A DNA stretch of 19,953 nucleotides from positions 1 through 19,953 of the forward strand of contig JAOXYB010065833.1 in the NCBI GenBank assembly GCA_028565635.1. Direction: 5' to 3'. The DNA is from Phoronis ovalis (taxonomy: Eukaryota; Phoronida; Phoronidae). Shown one piece after another: positions 1 to 10,000 of this stretch. The notes beneath the pieces are model-generated. The model ran no database searches, had not been told where the DNA came from, and worked only from the letters and a program-made list of their open reading frames with translations. The position numbers and the translations under genes are program-made. Positions within the stretch are counted from its first letter, which is position 1, and the number at the start of each line of letters is the position of its first letter.

Positions 1-37
1 ACATATATATATATATATATAATATATATAATATATG
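1..37. repeat. AT dinucleotide microsatellite
   Basis: An imperfect run of alternating A and T opens the window, broken by two TAATA interruptions. It is simple sequence with no coding meaning. The rest of the stretch up to 321 is AT-rich intronic or flanking DNA with no recognisable feature before the acceptor of the next exon. Confidence 0.9.
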
Positions 38-321
38 TGCATATTTTTGTTTTTGTTTTGAGTATGTATTATATTTTTTGCATTTCGAAAATCAGTAGCA
101 GAAAAATCATAGCTTTATACTTACTTAAAACGATCATATCAATTTCCAACACTGTATTTAGAAATGGTGCTTTCTGTTCATTCACTGTGCATAACGGTAT
201 TCACGTAGAAAAAAAGAAAAAATCCCAGTAGTAGCTGTTTAATCTTTTGTCACTCTATATTTTTGAGTTAATTTGAATTGTGATCTATTTCCTCCCGGTT
301 TATACATTTAGTACATTACAG

Positions 322-723
322 ATGATGAACTACCTAACAAAGGCAAGCAGCTGCTGGAAGTTGGAAACCACCAGGCGTCAACCTCAGAGAATCCTTTCAT
401 TACAAGTGATTTAGTAACTAAAATACTTGTCATTTTGGGTATTTTAGTAATTATTACATTGCTGATTGTTTTAATTGTGATTGGGTTAAAAATTCATAAA
501 AAAGTATATGGACATGAGAAAAAAAGACGCCAGGAAACCATGGATTCCCTGCAGGTCAGAGAGGTAAAGAGGCCTTATACGACACCTGAGAAATGCTCAA
601 GTGACAGAGAAGATGCTGGCGCAGAGAGAAAACAACTACTCAACTGTGAAGTAGCGTCTGCAAGATGTGTCAACGCAACGGCAGAAGACAGAAATCCACC
701 ACCTTACCAGTCGTCAATGGCAG
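322..723 (+). CDS. Internal exon of an unrecognised single-pass membrane protein (transmembrane helix and PPPY motif)
   Basis: This is a 402-nt open exon in phase 1/1. An acceptor (tacattacag) precedes it and a strong donor (CAG|GTAATG) follows. An in-frame TAG at 309-311 shows that reading does not continue upstream, and a second possible acceptor would start the exon at 312. The peptide begins with a short polar stretch (DDELPNKGK), presumably the end of the ectodomain. A 22-residue Ile/Leu/Val helix at 423-488 follows, then a basic stop-transfer segment (KIHKK) and a hydrophilic tail rich in Lys, Arg and Glu. Near its end lies PPPY, a PPxY ligand for WW domains such as those of Nedd4-type ligases or YAP. 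Topology is inferred as type I from the basic residues after the helix. I do not recognise the family; the upstream exons lie outside the window. Confidence 0.6.
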
Positions 724-1327
724 GTAATGAAATGCTCCAAATCAAGATCGGCTGGCGTAAATAAAAAAATAAGATGTTGCAGGAAATACAATAAAATAGT
801 AAAAACTGCATAGTATAGTTAATTTAAAATGTACCGCTTGGAGTGTGCATGCATATTGATTACTAAAACGTATCGAATATTGACGTTGTATGATATTATT
901 TGGTCTGCAAGTTAGACTCATTTTACAGCTAGCTTTCAATGTTTCGTCCCGTCGTTTCTTTACTATTTCATGTTCTGTATTATTTACTTATAATATTCTT
1001 TAGTTATATAACGGCAAGTTATCGTGTGGGCAACTGATCTAGGTAAAATAAGTCATCTCCAAAATGTTAATGTATTTAATTTATCTTTCACTTTCCGTAG
1101 TACGTATCTCTATATCGAGAAATTCTACAAGGTGTGATGTTATTTTGCTAAGGAAGTTCTATGTCGCAATTATGTACACTTCGATATATTATTGCATTGG
1201 AATACATTTCCGACGATGGCTGCCACCAATTAAGCGACGTTCTGCTTTTCACGGGTGTATTACGCTAAGCAGATGTTGCACGCAATATTGATTAATTATT
1301 CTTTTTTATTTTTAAATAAAGCTATAG
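724..1327 (+). other. Intron of the membrane-protein gene, with a possible retained alternative end
   Basis: The 604-bp phase 1 intron runs from GTAATG to ctatag. If it is not spliced, translation continues for 13 more codons after the split site and stops at the TAA at 762-764. AATAAA hexamers lie at 760-765 and 790-795, so a composite terminal exon ending near 810-820 is conceivable. That form would keep the PPPY motif but end in GWRK instead of the PDZ-ligand-like KTYV. The remainder is AT-rich and shows nothing else recognisable. Confidence 0.4.
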
Positions 1328-1632
1328 ATTACGAAACCACTAGCAGTAAGAGATTTGCAAGCAATGCAGACCTTGTCACTAACAACCCAACTGATCAAAA
1401 TTCTAATCCTGATGACGGCGAATGCGAAACACAATATCCGATTGCAGTTGGTGGCATTTCAATGGAATCCTGTCGTAACAAAGATGATGTTCAAAGAAAA
1501 GGAAGTACTCGTAGCACAACGGGAAACGAGAAGAGTCCTGAACACTCTGGTAAAGTCCAGTCAATGCCAAGACTGGGGTCACTGCAGTTGACAACCGACA
1601 ATCCCTCTGAGAACATGAAAACTTACGTGTGA
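1328..1632 (+). CDS. Terminal coding exon of the same membrane protein, ending in a PDZ-ligand-like tail
   Basis: The open frame here joins the 322-723 exon without a frame change: the last base G of that exon plus AT gives Asp, followed by YETTSS. The acceptor is ctatag after a T-rich tract. A second AG six bases upstream (exon from 1322) also keeps phase 1 and would add two residues. The peptide is about 100 residues, hydrophilic, rich in Ser, Thr, Asn and Asp, with no transmembrane segment. This fits a disordered cytoplasmic tail. It ends in KTYV and a TGA stop at 1630-1632. Thr at -2 and Val at 0 match a class I PDZ ligand, which often anchors membrane receptors to scaffolds. The assignment rests on phase match and composition only, because no conserved domain is visible. 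Confidence 0.5.
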
Positions 1633-1809
1633 CAGAATGGCGCCACCTTTGGCACAATTTTGGTGCACACAAAGAATATGTGGATATTTCAACTAGTTAA
1701 AGTCAACAAACATCGTTAGTTGTTGTGTTTGTGTGTCTATACATTTGGGAAGCGTTCATATGCACAATTTTTTTCTGCCTGTTAGAATAGATTCCCGTCA
1801 TAATATCAT

Positions 1810-1815
1810 AATAAA
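1810..1815 (+). terminator. Candidate poly(A) signal of the membrane-protein gene
   Basis: An exact AATAAA lies 178 bases after the TGA at 1630-1632, a normal 3'-UTR distance. No downstream element can be judged by eye, and the hexamer is common in AT-rich DNA. Confidence 0.4.
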
Positions 1816-3581
1816 ACTGCCAATTTATAGAATAATGGATTCTTATTGGTTTACTTATCCATTTTGCCTCTATTCAACCTCATCTCTTCTATTTCTACTT
1901 GTGAAATCAGCAACGTCCGGAGGACATCACGCACAAAATATAATTGAATTTTTAAAATGTAAATTATGGTTTTGACTCCCTCAGTTTTTAGTTTGAATAT
2001 ATGCTATTTAGCCATCAAATTAAGTCTGCCATCACAAAACGAAAGCATCTTTTATTAAGTAGGTATACGTAACTCGTGAAAAATTTGATAAACGATAAAC
2101 AAATCGCCAATATTACATTCAAACATGTAGCCACTTTGTTTTTCCATATTATTTACAAATAAGAGACTTAATACAAATAGTAAACTACAGTTATATGCCG
2201 ATTACATGAAACTCTTGACTTAATATTATTAAAACATTGTTTTCCGTCTGGGTTTTTATTTTGGATTGGGGCGAATTTTGTTTTTAGTTTTCCTACAGCT
2301 AGGCAGTAGTGGCGACATAGCGACGGTCCAATAGTTGACATCAGCGAGCGCACAATTGAGCGCAGTTTCTGTTTCTCACAACGATAGGCCCCTTAACTAG
2401 TAATCAGCGTGGACTTAAACCGTCAATCCTCATTCGCACGTTTCCTCTCATACGAACACCTTTTTCGGTTTTCGGACAGATCTTCCTGCTACTTGAACCG
2501 TCGTTCTATGTAATCCTGTAAATTTCCAGCAGCAATGCGGATCGGAAACCCATATCCGCGTTGCTGGCAACAAGCGGAAATAAATGTTTGAGCTGTAACA
2601 GGAATTTCTGTACGAAAACTAAAAAATGTATTCGTAGGAACAAGAATAAGGATTAATGGTTCGAGTCCACGCTTGTGTTAAGTAGTCTTGAATAAATAGC
2701 AAACCAGCAGTACGTGACCAAAGACAACAAATCTAATATATGAAGAATTAGTGTTTGATGTTTCACTTTATTTCGTCTTAATCTTGTACTCACGTACGTG
2801 AAATTTTATTTTTTTGCGATTTCCATGCCCGGTTTCTATGCAGGTGGTTGGGATAGCGCTAGTCTGAATTAATCCATCCATTAGTGTTTCGTGTCTTCTT
2901 AGCGGAAAGGTATTTCTGGAAAAACGCAAGGTATCATGTTCTCGGCGTTGTACTGCTTCACTCATAAAATAGAACTGCGTAAACACCTACTAAAATTAAA
3001 AAACACATTTTTTCACATTTGAAGGATTTTTATCAAATAACACGTACACAAATCTAAAACAATTAAAACAAATCAACTCGTCGCCTGTCAAGTTCCTATC
3101 GAAATGTGTTTCCAAGGCCTGACTTGAGATTATCTGTGTTTTTTCAAATATTTTTTGTAGGGACTTTTTAAACTTGCTCAATATTTTATCCGTCACTAGT
3201 CATTTTTTGCACGATAAATAACGTCAATATAATTTAATTTGTTTACGTATAGTGCTTATGCTGTGTAATTTTTGTGGGTCCCTGATTTGTATGACTGCTT
3301 TTGATCATTTTACGTATGCGTTGCTGGAAGGACAACATGCGTGAACAGAAAACAATGTATTTCACGTCATAAAAAAAGAATGTGTAACGTTGAAAGTTTT
3401 TGTTTTACAAAAACAGACAAATTCGCTAACAATCGTCCTTACTTTATGCTAGTAGGCTACTTTTTCTTGAGTATATTTAGATCTGCATGGTGGTACATTC
3501 AAACTCTTCCCAAATCTGATGCATTTATTTTGAATGAACAAAACTTTAAATCGAAATGGTAATTCAACAGTTTGTAAAATG
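1816..3581. other. Intergenic stretch without a recognisable gene
   Basis: Only short open frames with no domain, no codon character and no credible splice pairing occur here. The part from about 2270 to 2580 is visibly richer in CpG than its surroundings and ends in a strong hairpin (2530-2566). It could be a regulatory element or an old mobile-element fragment; nothing decides between them. Confidence 0.5.
2530..2566. repeat. Inverted repeat, 13-bp stem and 11-nt loop
   Basis: CAGCAATGCGGAT at 2530-2542 pairs with ATCCGCGTTGCTG at 2554-2566. All 13 positions pair if one G-U wobble is allowed in RNA. In DNA it is a single mismatch. The arms are GC-rich in AT-rich surroundings. It is too short for a typical microRNA precursor, so function is unknown. 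Confidence 0.7.
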
Positions 3582-3835
3582 TGCTCATGAACAGCTACAC
3601 CAGGGGGCGCCTGAACGGGATAATGGCAGTATATATACAGACAAGGGAACATAAAATATTAGCCGTTGCATCAGCAATTAATTTTCTCCCTCCCTCTCAT
3701 TTGGCAAATACAATTGCTTGTACGTGACTCTGCATATACATTTACAGATAATATTTAAATTGCTATTTTACTATCTACTCCGTTTCATTTATTTTAAATG
3801 TATATTTTACCTTTAATGCACGATATATCAGTGCT
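3582..3835. repeat. Dispersed repeat, part A, copy 1
   Basis: This stretch shares many blocks in the same order with 4662-4920: TGCTCATGAACA, then a CTCF-like box, then GCCGTTGCATCAGCAATTAA, a CCCTCTC block, CAATTGCTT, TACGTGAC, CTGCAT, TACTATCTA and TTTAAATGTATAT. It is a diverged family member with no visible coding. It is immediately followed by part B at 3838, so this seems the fuller copy of the element. Confidence 0.75.
3597..3612 (+). promoter_or_regulatory. CTCF-like motif in repeat part A, copy 1
   Basis: ACACCAGGGGGCGCCT closely resembles the bilaterian CTCF core (CCAsyAGrkGGCgc). A GC-rich block of this kind is conspicuous in such AT-rich DNA. Binding is inferred from the motif alone. 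Confidence 0.4.
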
Positions 3836-3837
3836 TT

Positions 3838-3985
3838 AAATGTTTGGAAAAGTTTCCATGCGGAATAACGTTGTTCAGCTTGTAGTGCTTTACGGTGAAC
3901 TGGTGGATTTTTGTAGCTTTTATATAACAATATTTGAGGAACTTTCTGGAGCACATTAAAGGATTACCAAATTTAAAAGAAGTAT
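3838..3985. repeat. Dispersed repeat, part B, copy 1
   Basis: About 145 bases match 5691-5836 closely. Shared blocks include AGTTTCCATGCGGA, TTGTAGTGCTTTACGGT, TTGAGGAACTTTCT and GGATTA, in the same order and orientation. No open frame is shared, so it looks like a non-coding mobile-element fragment or segmental repeat. Confidence 0.85.
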
Positions 3986-4661
3986 TTTGTTTTCATAGAT
4001 GGTTTGAATTCTTATGTTGTATTGTGTAGAATATATTCGAAAATAATGATACCATCAACCTATTTGTATATTGATAAATGCCCAGAGGAGCACTGCCACT
4101 CACCGTGACTGTATACTTATGCCGCCCCATGTGCCTCTTTGTTCAGCCTCGCTTTATACTGTAGGTTATTTTTATATTTATTTAACACTTTTTACTACTG
4201 GCTGTGCATTTTGCATACAAATTTTACGATAGGGTGTATATTTTCAATAAATGATTATAACGCAGGATGCCGCAATTTTAGGTTAAATTTCCAGGATTTT
4301 GTTTACTGTTTTTGTCGTTCTTGCAATGGAGTGCACTCATTTCTAGGATTTTTTTCACCATATGGTGTTTTTTCCAAATAATTGTTTTATCGTGAGGCAC
4401 ACTTTTGAAATGCTGCTTTTATCTTGGGGCAAGGAAATTTTACCTTGGACCTCGCACCCCACCAAATGTTTTGGCAAGTGCCCCCTGGGCAAAAATGGTA
4501 GTCGTATTGTCGTACTCTAAATAAAATGTGCTCTGCACGCAGTGAGAGTTGGTGATGTTTTAGAAATCTGGAGTTGTTAGTTCTGATGCATGCCGTATTT
4601 GTGTGTTGTTTGGATGTGTGTTGAATACAATTTAACGAACTGAAACTAAGGTTTTTCCTTA
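3986..4661. other. Intergenic stretch between repeat copies
   Basis: AT-rich DNA with only short, unconvincing open frames on both strands. It separates repeat part B copy 1 from part A copy 2. Nothing else is supported. Confidence 0.5.
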
Positions 4662-4920
4662 TGCTAATGAACATAAACACTAGATGGCGTCCTAATCGTA
4701 TAGTATACGATACCTTGAATGGTTCCTATGCGCCGACAGGTGACTGCAAAATTTTGCCGTTGCATTAGCAATTAATTTTCTCACTCCCTCTCTTTTGTCA
4801 TACTCAATTGCTTCTACGTGACACTGCATCCACATTTATAGATGAACTAAAGTTCCTATTGTACTATCTATTGTATTCTGTTTATTTTTAAATGTATATC
4901 TTATCTATAATACAACTATA
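4662..4920. repeat. Dispersed repeat, part A, copy 2
   Basis: Diverged second copy of 3582-3835. It begins with TGCTAATGAACA, carries a CTCF-like box at the matching place, and continues with GCCGTTGCATTAGCAATTAA and the following blocks. Unlike copy 1 it is not followed directly by part B. The next part B lies about 770 bp further on, so an insertion may split this copy. Confidence 0.75.
4676..4692 (+). promoter_or_regulatory. CTCF-like motif in repeat part A, copy 2
   Basis: AACACTAGATGGCGTCC contains CACTAGATGGCG, a close match to the CTCF core. It occupies the same place relative to the flanking repeat blocks as the motif at 3597-3612. Confidence 0.4.
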
Positions 4921-5690
4921 TTAAGCAATCATTTTCTCCACTCTAGAACTTGAATGTTTTATTTTCTCCTTGGGTGTGCCATGGAGCTTGACAGTGCCCT
5001 AGAAAAGGGTCAGTATTATTGCACAATACTCTGTGATGAGATACTTCGTAACTCTCTAACCCAATTCCACATTTTCCCGGCTTGTATTGACATGTCGCAA
5101 GCCAACGCGTGTCCGAGATGAACATTCCTCCCCGAAAATTATATAACTTTAAACAGTGTGTAATGCTAAAATGTTTGAAAATTATCCATATATTGATTGA
5201 AGATTCATTTACGTAGAAAAGCATTTGCTTATATATCATTTAAATGAATGGCATTTTTAAATGAATGGCATTATTACTGTCCGTAAAGATAGTATTTCAA
5301 AATAGGTTTCTGCTTGCGCGCTTTAGTAGTCTTGTCTCAATGAAGTAGCACCTCAGGTGCCAAAAAGGTGGGGTTTCATTAGATGTCATGTGCTACTCTA
5401 ACCAGGATTAATCGATAAAATTAGTCTTAAGGGTCAACAGGGAATAAAAAAATTCAATTATTATTATTATTCTGTAGTATGTGTATCCTTTCAATAAGTA
5501 CAAAAGTCGCTTATAGATAACAATTTGTTTTATTGTTATGCTCTTCTTTATATAATTATTGTTTGCGCAATGAAGTGTTTAACAAACGGCACATTTACTT
5601 GTGTCCCCTACAGAGAGATTAGGTTATTCCCGCAGACGTCACAAATGAGGTGTGAAGTCCCGCCTACTTTTCACAGGAATTACTGTACAT
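4921..5690. other. Possible insertion splitting repeat copy 2
   Basis: In copy 1, parts A and B are almost adjacent. Here about 770 bp separate them. This stretch holds a perfect GCACCT-C-AGGTGC palindrome at 5348-5360, a 17-bp tandem pair at 5240-5272 and a TTA/ATT trinucleotide run near 5458-5472. No transposase frame or clear terminal repeats are visible, so an inserted element is only an inference. Confidence 0.3.
5240..5272. repeat. Short tandem duplication, two 17-bp units
   Basis: TTAAATGAATGGCATT occurs at 5240-5255 and again at 5257-5272. It is probably a replication-slippage duplication. Confidence 0.85.
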
Positions 5691-5836
5691 AAACGTTTGG
5701 AAGTTTCCATGCGGATTAACGTCGTTCAGGTTGTAGTGCTTTACGGTTAACTGGTTGATTTTTTAGTTTTTATCTAACAATCTTTGAGGAACTTTCTAGA
5801 GCAAATTAGAGGATTATCAAATTTATGAAGAAAAGT
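5691..5836. repeat. Dispersed repeat, part B, copy 2
   Basis: Close match to 3838-3985 in the same orientation, with small indels. It ends immediately before the TATA-like element at 5841 and about 160 bp before the netrin start codon, so the netrin 5' flank was shaped by this repeat. Confidence 0.85.
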
Positions 5837-5840
5837 TGTG

Positions 5841-5847
5841 TATAAAA
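5841..5847 (+). promoter_or_regulatory. Candidate TATA box upstream of netrin
   Basis: TATAAAA lies about 155 bp before the start codon. An initiator-like TTATCAG follows at 5875-5881, a plausible spacing. The leader would contain an upstream ATG at 5866. Because many netrin genes have non-coding 5' exons, the true promoter could lie further upstream; TATA-like strings are also common in AT-rich DNA. Confidence 0.2.
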
Positions 5848-5995
5848 TCGTGAGTTATATCACCAATGCAAATCTTATCAGCGGAGATTGAACCAAGATA
5901 GAGCACTTCTACTAATTCACATATATACATTAGTTGTATGTGTATATTAAGTTGTTGTGTATTTTGTGAATATTAGATATTGTATATCGAAAACC

Positions 5996-7061
5996 ATGAA
6001 GGAGTTATTAGTCAGCCGACTTGAGATTTATTATGTGTTAGGATTGTTTTGTGTAATAAGTGTACACGCCAGTTCCGCATTTCTTAATATGTTTGCGGCG
6101 CAACAGAATCCCCCAGATCCTTGTTATGATGAAAAGGGGGCACCCAGACGGTGTATTCCAGACTTTGTGAATGCTGCATTCAGCAAGGAAGTGAAAGCCA
6201 GCAGTACCTGCGGCTCGCCACCATCAAGGTATTGCCAGTCTTCAACAGATCCTAAAACAGGAGAAGTGTCAAGAATTTGTAATATCTGTGATGCGAATCA
6301 TCCTAAACGGCAACACTCTTCGGCGTATTTAACGGATTTAAATAACCCCAACAATGTTACATGCTGGATGTCTGAGCCATTTGTTCAACATCCGCAAAAT
6401 GTCACTCTCACCTTATCGTTAAATAAAAAGTACGAGTTGACATATATTTCTCTACAATTTTGTTCATCCCGCCCCGATTCAATGGCTTTGTATAAAAGTG
6501 TGGATTATGGAAAAACTTGGATACCATTCCAGTTCTATTCAAGCGCTTGCCGAAAATTGTATAGTAAATCACCCCGCGGTTCCGTCACAAAAGCTAACGA
6601 GCAAGAAGCCCTTTGCACGGATGCTTACAGTAATATAGATCCTCTGAGCGGAGCTCGCGTTGCTTTTAGTACACTGGAAGGACGACCTTCCGCATACGAT
6701 TTCGACAACAGTCCGGTCCTTCAAGACTGGGTAACCGCCACTGATATCCGCGTTGTATTTAATCGTCTTCACATGATGGCAGATCAACCTGTGGAGGACG
6801 AAGCCGCCTTGGAAAATAATGTTGCTGAAGTGTCGAACAGCGTTGAGAGAGAAAGTTATTACTATTCCTTATCCGATGTGGCTGTTGGTGGAAGATGTAA
6901 ATGCAACGGTCACGCATCTAAATGTAGTGAAAACCGCGACGGAAAATTTGCATGCGATTGCAAACACAACACCGCTGGTAATGACTGTGAAAAATGTAAG
7001 CCGTTCCATTATGACAGACCTTGGGCAAGAGCAACTGCCAAGGAGGCAAACGAATGTGTCG
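5996..7061 (+). CDS. Netrin, first coding exon: signal peptide, laminin N-terminal domain, LE1
   Basis: This exon encodes 355 residues plus the first base of codon 356 of a secreted axon-guidance cue that, in the family, binds DCC/neogenin and UNC5 receptors. The ATG at 5996 has A at -3, and the signal peptide follows directly, with likely cleavage after VHA (residue 25). The frame stays open upstream to a GTG only. Residues 43-300 form the LN domain, with hallmark segments such as [24 protein letters not shown] and [21 protein letters not shown]120 and N135 are NVT glycosylation sites. Residues 301-355 are LE1, with eight cysteines and [10 protein letters not shown]. The stretch at residues 260-287, acidic towards its start, is about 12 residues longer than I recall for human netrin-1. 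The exon ends at ECV with donor TCG|GTAGGT in phase 1, the family's usual LE1/LE2 boundary. It is a classical (gamma-laminin-like) netrin, not netrin-4. LE3 and the NTR domain are outside the window. Confidence 0.97.
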
Positions 7062-10000
7062 GTAGGTAGAATACAGTAATTTTTAGGGGAAAGCAGGCAT
7101 TCTTCGTACACCCGGAATCGAAATGTGTCTAGAGCGATGAACTTTAATACGACACACTTGACTTCTATACAAAATATTTACAGTTGTTTTCTGAAATTGA
7201 ATTTTGGTGCCATGCATTATAATGCTAGTACTATAAAACGCAACAATATACCAAAAACATAAACTTACTATTTAAACAAAAACATTGGGTGCCTGCTCAC
7301 TTCTAATAAAAACTGCAGCATGTGACAAAATAAGTTAATGAACAGGTTTAACATCTGGTAACTGTACATAATGAAGGTGGAACTATTGCGTGTGTGTTTT
7401 GATTTCGATGTAATTTCACCACAGTTAACTGTTTTATAAGCATTACAAATGGTTTCATACTTAAAACGACCTGCTAAAGTGCTCATTTTCGGATATCTCC
7501 ACAAGATTATGTATAAAGAATAGAGGGAAAATACACCACCTGTACTAAATAAACTACACTGTGTCGGCGTACACATTACACACTTGGGGTTTTCTGAGTT
7601 GTTAAATAGCGACGAGTTTATGCATGACTAGAAAGCAGACGCAGCTCGCAAAAAATCATTTCTACACAGCCTCTACAGATTTTATACATTTTGATTTGTT
7701 TTGTTTATAAAATCACTTTCATCGTGTGAAATATTTCACTCTCTAGGACTAAACACTTTCATATGGACCTAATTTACAAGGCATTGAAATAATGATGGAA
7801 AATAGGACCAAATGCGACCGGAGTACTAACAACGTCTGCGAATTATTGAAACACTATTTAGAAATCAAAACTAGCAATCCTTGTTAATATTCTTTTAATT
7901 AAAATTAGAATTAATTAAAATTAGGTAAAAACTATTTAATTAAAATAGCAAAAAGCACAGAATTCTCGTCAACAACCTCCCAGAAAACTTGTTCATATTT
8001 TGATACGTGCAATGAAAGAAATGAACATGAATCAATCAATGAAATAAATTAATGTAAAAAAAAACTATGTTAACGAGTTTAACTGAGAGATGTAGCCAAA
8101 TGTATTTCATATGTATTTTCTATGTCAAACATTTTGCCAAATTGTTGGGATCACTCGTCAAGAGCTAGTCAGACTGGCGGGCTAACGCAGATTCATTGGG
8201 TCAAATTTTCAATTACGGGATATGTATGTTGACAAAAGCTAAAATATGGCTTTGAACTTTACTTATTTTTTGTGTAAGAATTGGTTTATTTTGTGAATGA
8301 TATCCTATAGTATGATTTACCACATACAAAACAAAATTACTAACCCGATGTACATAATATTTGAAGTGCACATGTACCTCGAATTGTTACGAATTAATTT
8401 CATGGCAGCAGGATAAAATCATTAAGACCACAATGATTTAAAGAAAACTGGATATCTTTTTAAAGATTTTCGTCTTAAACTTGTAAGCACAGAAATTTAA
8501 CACTAAACTATCATGCCCCGGGGTAAGGACAACAACTTACTAAATCTGCGGTTAAATATTTCCTCTTGTAGGAGAGCCCGAGTCTGTTCAAACGTTAACA
8601 AATAAAGTCAGATAATGAAAATTTAGTTAGCGTAACCAACCGTAAATGTGCACTACCATTGGCTGGTTAGGTGGTTTAACTTGAAATTTGTTGTGGAACA
8701 TGTAAAGAGAACGAATTAATTGCCTCATTAGCCAATTTAGATGGATTAGATAAACCCAATATACACTATAGTCTTATCGTAAAATCTACAAGTTAGCAGA
8801 GCAAATGTCTGTGGCTCTGGAGTTGCTACAAGAGTAACACATGCCGTGCCTTTCTTCATGCATGGAACTTGCTTGTCGGAAGCGTTTCATATTAGCATTA
8901 GAATATTGTTAAAGAATTGCGTGTTCCCAAATGTTCCTCTATTTGGAAATGTATGTCTATTTCCTGTTACGAGATTTATAGGGTCCAAGTTACCTCATAT
9001 AAAATGCCCGTAAAATTTTATTACTGCGAAATTCCAAGCAACTCATGTTAAACCCATCAATCAAAAATTTTATTTGGCAAACGTGTACATTGAATTAGAA
9101 AACTTGACTGATGCAACTTTCGTCTGCGACAGACAGTTCCATAGATCAAGGATAGGATAGAAAATCATACTAATCTTGATTTAAGGGAAGTTGTAATTGT
9201 TCGTTCGGAAGCCCTACTTTTGCTGTTTTAATTTACTTAATATCAGTTTCCAATACCAAAAGATTTTTCGCACGGCCACAACAGCTTTTGTCACTCTAGA
9301 CGTATTTTTTCTTACTTTCCCATGGAGAATAATGCAAATAATGATATTTTGATTTTGGAGACAAAAACAATCATTCTGTTAATTAGGGTGTAGCGACTTC
9401 AAAAATAAGACGTTGCAAATTTTGAAGAGAAACATTGTAAAAACATTACAGAAGTCGCTTCTCTGCGTGATTCTTTTTCTTGGAAAGTTAACCTATATAT
9501 TTACAGAACACACCAGGCTTTTCGACTGAAGTTTATTTACAAAATATTTCAACACCAAGTAATGATTCCCAATGCGTAAAGTGACACACAGGATTTCTAG
9601 TGTAATTAATGTGAACACTAGCTTTAATGTAGGGACGGAGCCCAACATGGAGAACGTAGCGTGAAGACCGAGTAAAAGACGAAGATACACGCTGAAGTAT
9701 TTTTTAATCGTACATCACATGTTTGATCAACGGTTTCCCATTTCGTAGCGCAAGTTTGTGTTGCAGCCTTCAACGTGAAGTTTGTAATCATGTTTACCAT
9801 AATCATTGATTTTAATAGGCGTCGTAAAATATTAAAAACATATCAAAATTATTAATACTAATAATTACAACCCCCCGCACCAGGAACGTGTAAAATTTAC
9901 TATTATGATAATTATAATGATTATAATGCCTCCTGTTCTCATGCTGAAATATCAAAATTAGTTTCGTTGCTCGCAACAGGCTATTTTATGAAACTAAATT

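Noticed and set aside
1-37. AT run as a promoter or replication element
   Set aside because: It is simple dinucleotide repeat without associated motifs.
2565-2668. tRNA-like A box (TGGCAACAAGCGG) and B box (GGTTCGAGTCC)
   Set aside because: The boxes are about 80 bases apart, the T stem pairs at only three positions, and no acceptor or anticodon stem can be drawn. At most it is a decayed tRNA-derived SINE.
5957-5995. Upstream extension of the netrin frame to 5957
   Set aside because: The frame opens with GTG, not ATG. The ATG at 5996 has a good context and is followed directly by the signal peptide.
6569-7111. Antisense and alternate-frame readings over netrin exon 1
   Set aside because: They are shadows of the strongly constrained netrin frame.
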